Below are positions 6,875 through 10,000 of a stretch of 10,000 bases of DNA, in pieces; the first letter of the stretch is position 1; every line of letters starts with the position of its first letter. The DNA comes from Symbiodinium natans. Taxonomy: Eukaryota > Sar > Dinophyceae > Suessiales > Symbiodiniaceae. The notes under the pieces are model-generated. The model made no database searches. It was not told where the DNA came from and worked only from the letters and a program-made list of their open reading frames with translations. The stretch covers positions 1-10,000 of the forward strand of contig CAJNDS010000312.1 of the NCBI GenBank assembly GCA_905221605.1, in the 5' to 3' direction. The position numbers and the translations under genes are program-made.

Positions 6875-7534
6875 CCAGCTCCGACGATGCTTACTCCGAC
6901 GTGCCTATATGATACTGTTTCACCCCATCTGCGCGCCCGAGGTTCGGGTTACCCATTTGTGTGGCACACTTCTGAAAGGCTAGGTTTTGCAATGCCAAGT
7001 GAGCTCTTAACTGTGGTCGCTCCAGGTCTCCTGCTAGATCCCCCACATGAACATCCATTGTCACCAAGTGGTCCCACCTATCATCCCTATCCCTGAAGAA
7101 GCACTGAGGATCATACAAAGCTATCAAGGCGGCGTCGCACCGGGCGGGAAAATTGACCTTGCTGGGATGCAGACTGCATGACGCAGTGGCCATCTGGCTT
7201 ATGTATGGGAAAATGCAACACTAGCATGGGTAGGACGATTCGATTTACTTTTCTGTCAGCAGAATGGGGTGGGATAATCTCTTGCTTTGGGCGAACATCG
7301 TGCTCCTTGCCTTGGCTTGTTTAGCGATCAGATGATCCAACCTTGGGCGGATCCAAGCTTACAGCATGAGCTCGTTCCTTGAATCTTCAACTCCGAGAAC
7401 TTTAGCGCACAAGGACCTCGAAATAATCCCCAAAGTGAGGTCACGGACTGCTTGCTTCCTCTGGTCTTCGCGAGGGATATCAAAGTATCGTTTGTCGATA
7501 CCTCTCCTTATCCTTTGTAACTGACATCTGCCAG
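6875..7534. other. Gap, nothing recognised
   Basis: Open frames of 69-100 codons occur on both strands (plus 6887-7096, minus 6891-7193), with no motif, signal peptide or convincing splice pair. A pyrimidine-rich stretch at 7501-7534 leads to the next acceptor. Confidence 0.3.
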
Positions 7535-7839
7535 GAGCCCTGCGAGCGGTGCTGCTCGACGGATGCCGTCGGTGGCACGTGCGTGGCCAGGAGCGGATGA
7601 AAGTCCGTCTGAGAAGCGCCATGGTCACTATGCACCTGAGTTACCATGGAAGGCTTTCATCTGCTCATGATCATGAAGCTATTCCAGGCAGTGGCAGCTG
7701 CTCTTGGACATCGATCGTGCAATATCGTGCATCTCCCACTTGCCACGAGCCTGGAAGTTGTGAAAGTTCTGAACTTTCTTCGGTGGGGGAGATTCCACTT
7801 CCATCTCCTGACGTGGATGGTTGTTTCGAAGATCACCGG
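7535..7839 (+). CDS. Possible internal exon, Ser/Cys-rich acidic end
   Basis: A 305-nt open segment is bounded by a good acceptor (CTTTGTAACTGACATCTGCCAG, AG at 7533-7534) and a consensus donor, CCGG|GTAAGT (GT at 7840-7841). It enters in phase 1 and leaves in phase 0. The first half is basic (RRWHVRGQERMKVRLRS). The second half is polar and acidic, including EPGSCESSELSSVGEIPLPS and PDVDGCFEDHR. In-frame stops lie just outside both splice sites, as expected for a real exon. I recognise no domain. Other frames and the minus strand are also partly open, so this rests on the splice sites. Confidence 0.35.
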
Positions 7840-8417
7840 GTAAGTTGATATCCACGTCTTACTAGTGACAGTCGCTAGCAGCATCCATCGGGCTTTGCCG
7901 CTTCGGGAAACATGCGCCAGAGGAGCAAGAAAGCGCAAAGCAGCTTCCAAGACATGTTTCTATATGTTTCCCTGGTCTTGCCTTACGATGACCCATTGTT
8001 ACTTATGGTCGAGTCTACCTGGCATCCAAGCCGACCTCCTCACTGTCGGAGTCTGTGTCTGCCTGCTTTTCCATCGGCGAGTATTGCTGAGCCTCGTGAG
8101 CTCTTCGCCCAAAAATAGGACAAAATAGGGATGTCATGGGATGTCAGTAGGTATGCTGGAGGCAATGAGAGGGCCCTAGATGAGGGATCAGGCAAAGCAG
8201 TCGAATGCATGAAGTGGCTCGGCTTCATCTACTGTAGCTTGCAGTGGGGCGAGATGGAGGGACCTAGGCCGGACTCCCACGCCCTTTTACGCAAAGAGTA
8301 TCGCCTGTAACAACGGATTCTCTGGCCTTCTGCTCTGGAGGCTTCGACTCGATCATCTCGACCCGCATAATGCTGCGGGCAGCCTCGTTTGGAAGGGGGC
8401 CGTGTCCCCATCTTCAG
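7840..8417. other. Gap or intron between two candidate exons
   Basis: If the flanking exons are real and belong to one gene, their phases (0 out, 1 in) do not match, so another exon would be needed here. An open plus frame at 7865-8128 is hydrophobic near its end but has no good donor. No other feature seen. Confidence 0.3.
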
Positions 8418-8629
8418 AAGCACCGCTTTCCGGCTGTATATTGAGCTCAGGCCTTGCAATCCGCAGCTTTTGCTGGCAGAATTCTTTTGGCGTCGATCTC
8501 GTGTGTACAGTGGAACACAGCCGCCTAAACTCCGAAATGCCTGAAAGCAATGCCCTGGCCCTCCCTACCCATGCAGCATTCCGAGGACAGTACCTCCACC
8601 TGACGGGAGCTAAGGGTGGCGAGGGGAAG
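8418..8629 (+). CDS. Possible internal exon, unknown product
   Basis: A 212-nt open segment lies between CCCCATCTTCAG (AG at 8416-8417) and GGGGAAG|GTACAA (GT at 8630-8631), phase 1 in and 0 out. It encodes about 70 residues, starting APLSGCILSSGLAIRSFCWQ after the split codon and containing VEHSRLNSEMPESNALALP. Without splicing, the frame would run on to TGA at 8696-8698. The minus strand is also open across here in two frames. I recognise no family. Confidence 0.25.
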
Positions 8630-8840
8630 GTACAAGTACGGGGCGTTCTGCAACACTTGCTGGGCACTCTCATGCTCATAGGCCAGCATTACCACTGACA
8701 AGCCTAAGTCCCACACGCAAGCAACTACATGCAGCAACCTAGGACAACCCTCTATTAGCCTGCCAACACTCCCTCACTCCGGCGTCATCAAAGACATCAT
8801 CCCCTTTGGACTGTTGGGCTTCAAGTCAGCTTGAAGGCTC

Positions 8841-8872
8841 TGTGTGTGTGAGCAACTTATAAGACTTATAAG
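8841..8872 (+). repeat. (TG)5 followed by a 9-bp tandem duplication
   Basis: (TG)5 at 8841-8850, then ACTTATAAG twice in tandem (8855-8863 and 8864-8872). On the minus strand the duplication reads SYKSYK near the end of a 59-codon frame (9002-8826) that follows an acceptor-like GCTTCCTCAG. That frame might be an exon, but nothing else supports it. Confidence 0.5.
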
Positions 8873-9116
8873 ACAAATTCATGCCGTAGACATTCAACGT
8901 AAAACAAACCATCGAAGCATCAAGACTTAGTCGGGTGCACTGGACGATGTGAAAATTCAGGGTGCGCATCTGGAGATGCACATCCGCAGATTCAAGTTTT
9001 AACTGAGGAAGCGGGTTGCGAAAAAGGTACAAGACGGAGATCACTCCACTGTACAAGCACGAACCTTCTCTCACATTCTGTTCAGAGTAGACCCCACCTG
9101 CCGTTCCGCCATGCTT

Positions 9117-9713
9117 CTAGATCTGCAGATGCAGGCCCAGGCTCCGGCTTTGAGAATGAGAAAGCTCTGCCGCTTTGACCTCTAGCCTGACCCCGAAATC
9201 TTCGGAAACCGTCGCCGAAAACCACATCGGGTTAGTTCCAGAAAACCTTTTCGAGGAAGAAACACGAGACTGCCGGAATGTTGTGAGCTTCGGAAATGTT
9301 GGATGTCGTGCGAAATGAAAATGCTTGAAAACGACAACTGAAAACAAACCCCAATCATCTCAGACTCTTTGCGAATGTGGAGGCGCCAGTCTTGGACGGT
9401 CTGGTCTGGGGAGCTTACAGTACCTTCCGCTCGGTTGAGAAATTCTCGAATGACGTCCTCACCTTGGTAAACTAGAGTAGATTGGGGGCATGAGCTACAG
9501 AGGCTCCATGATGTGATCTTGCTCCAAAGCATTCTCAGCGCCCCGCACAGCCACGCCAGCAGCATCAGGACCAAGACAACCTGCAACAATAGACGAAAGT
9601 ATAGATAAGGGGTTCAAGCATGGTAACATTTCCGCGAACAAGGGCTGCCATCAAGCCCACCGGAGTTCACCCATCTTACCTGCCAGATATCTGTGCCCTC
9701 AAAAGGGGTCTCC
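9117..9713 (-). CDS. 3' part of a gene with two phase-consistent introns, membrane-anchored protein of unknown function
   Basis: The model has three exons. A piece ending at 9680 reads ETPFEGTDIWQ; its upstream limit is unclear, because a TGA lies in frame at 9718-9716. Exon 9580-9424 opens with a hydrophobic segment (VVLVLMLLAWLCGALRMLW) followed by SLCSSCPQ and QGEDVIREFLNRAE. Exon 9337-9117 encodes 72 residues to TAG, including FSGTNPMWFSATVSEDFGV. Intron one is 9679-9581 (99 nt, GTAAGA...TTGTTGCAG, phase 0); intron two is 9423-9338 (86 nt, GTACTG...TTTGTTTTCAG, phase 1). Phases agree at both junctions. The single hydrophobic stretch suggests one membrane helix or part of a larger multi-pass protein. 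I recognise no domain. If the second intron is kept, the frame instead runs to a stop at 9182 with a less protein-like tail. Confidence 0.45.
9338..9423 (-). other. Candidate intron, 86 nt
   Basis: GAAG|GTACTG to TTTGTTTTCAG|TTG on the minus strand. Exit and entry are both phase 1, joining Glu, a split Val and Val. A competing donor, ACT|GTAAGC, lies five bases on but would leave in phase 0 and break the downstream frame. Confidence 0.4.
9581..9679 (-). other. Candidate intron, 99 nt
   Basis: CTGGCAG|GTAAGA to CGTCTATTGTTGCAG|GTT on the minus strand, phase 0. This has the best donor and acceptor pair on this strand. Its donor also reads on the plus strand as an acceptor-like TTACCTGCCAG, which keeps strand choice open. 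Confidence 0.5.
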
Positions 9714-10000
9714 CTTCATGATATCACGTCGGATCAGTCCGGTCCCAGAGTTGAATATTTCGAGGAACAGTTTTATGTTGATGCCATACTACTAGATAAT
9801 CCAAAGCGTGACCAAAGTGCGAGGTGGACTGCTTTCGCCTGTCCGAGAGCAAACCAAGGATCAATCCAAGACGCGAGCAAAGGAGCGAACCGCTCTGGAT
9901 GCTCTGAGCCCGTGCCTCCCCTCGAGACCCTGCAATCCGAAGGGTGATCGTGAACCCGAGCCGAAGAGTCGAACATGCAGCCGCTTGGTCTTCAGCTCCG
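9714..10000. other. Right end: ambiguous strand
   Basis: On the plus strand a frame from 9687 (after CATCTTACCTGCCAG) to TGA at 9945 is open and partly protein-like, with RVEYFEEQFYVDAILLDN near its middle. It competes with the minus-strand model whose donor uses the same bases. On the minus strand a 67-codon frame (9976-9773) is open but unrecognised. Nothing else is seen to the window end. Confidence 0.25.

Noticed and set aside
7840-7870. 31-nt intron GTAAGT...GTGACAG
   Set aside because: It is much shorter than the 81-104 nt introns modelled elsewhere in the window, so the AG is probably not the partner of that donor.
1-10000. CRISPR array, tRNA or rRNA genes, prokaryotic operons, insertion sequences
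   Set aside because: No regularly spaced repeats with spacers, no tRNA-like T-loop with arms, no rRNA landmarks, no ribosome-binding sites before tightly packed genes, and no transposase motif were seen.

Overview
The window looks like nuclear DNA of a dinoflagellate, possibly of the Symbiodiniaceae type. No long intact genes are packed together as in a prokaryote. Coding-like stretches are short and scattered on both strands. They are bounded by GT...AG introns of about 80-105 nt, and several presumptive first exons have an AG one or two bases before the ATG, as expected where a spliced leader is trans-spliced on. The best recognisable protein is the C-terminal membrane part of a large multi-pass surface protein of a kind common in dinoflagellates and ciliates. 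The taxonomic call is inference: no spliced leader, rRNA or tRNA is present to confirm it.

Layout. 1-780: visibly AT-richer DNA without a clean gene; one forward frame looks like a decayed coding stretch. 783-974: a dispersed repeat in two near-identical copies, ending beside the stop codon of the next gene. 978-1858 (minus): the membrane-protein exon, the strongest gene call. 2363-2509 (plus): a probable first exon encoding a signal peptide. 2510-5290: mostly intergenic or intronic, with weak coding-like stretches, a tiny signal-peptide-like ORF at 4018 and three copies of an 11-mer. 5295-5663: simple-sequence DNA (11-bp tandem repeat, G14 run, pyrimidine tract with an exact 16-bp duplication). 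5665-5994 (plus): a 109-codon frame starting just after a splice-like AG and broken by one in-frame TGA. 6510-6874 (plus): a possible two-exon 3' gene end with a long polypyrimidine tract. 7535-7839 and 8418-8629 (plus): two possible internal exons. 9117-9713 (minus): the 3' end of a gene with two introns whose splice phases agree.

Genes on the two strands alternate and no operon-like cooperation can be inferred. Except for the membrane protein, functions are unknown and most exon calls are models that need transcript data. I found no defence system, CRISPR array or other new multi-gene system.
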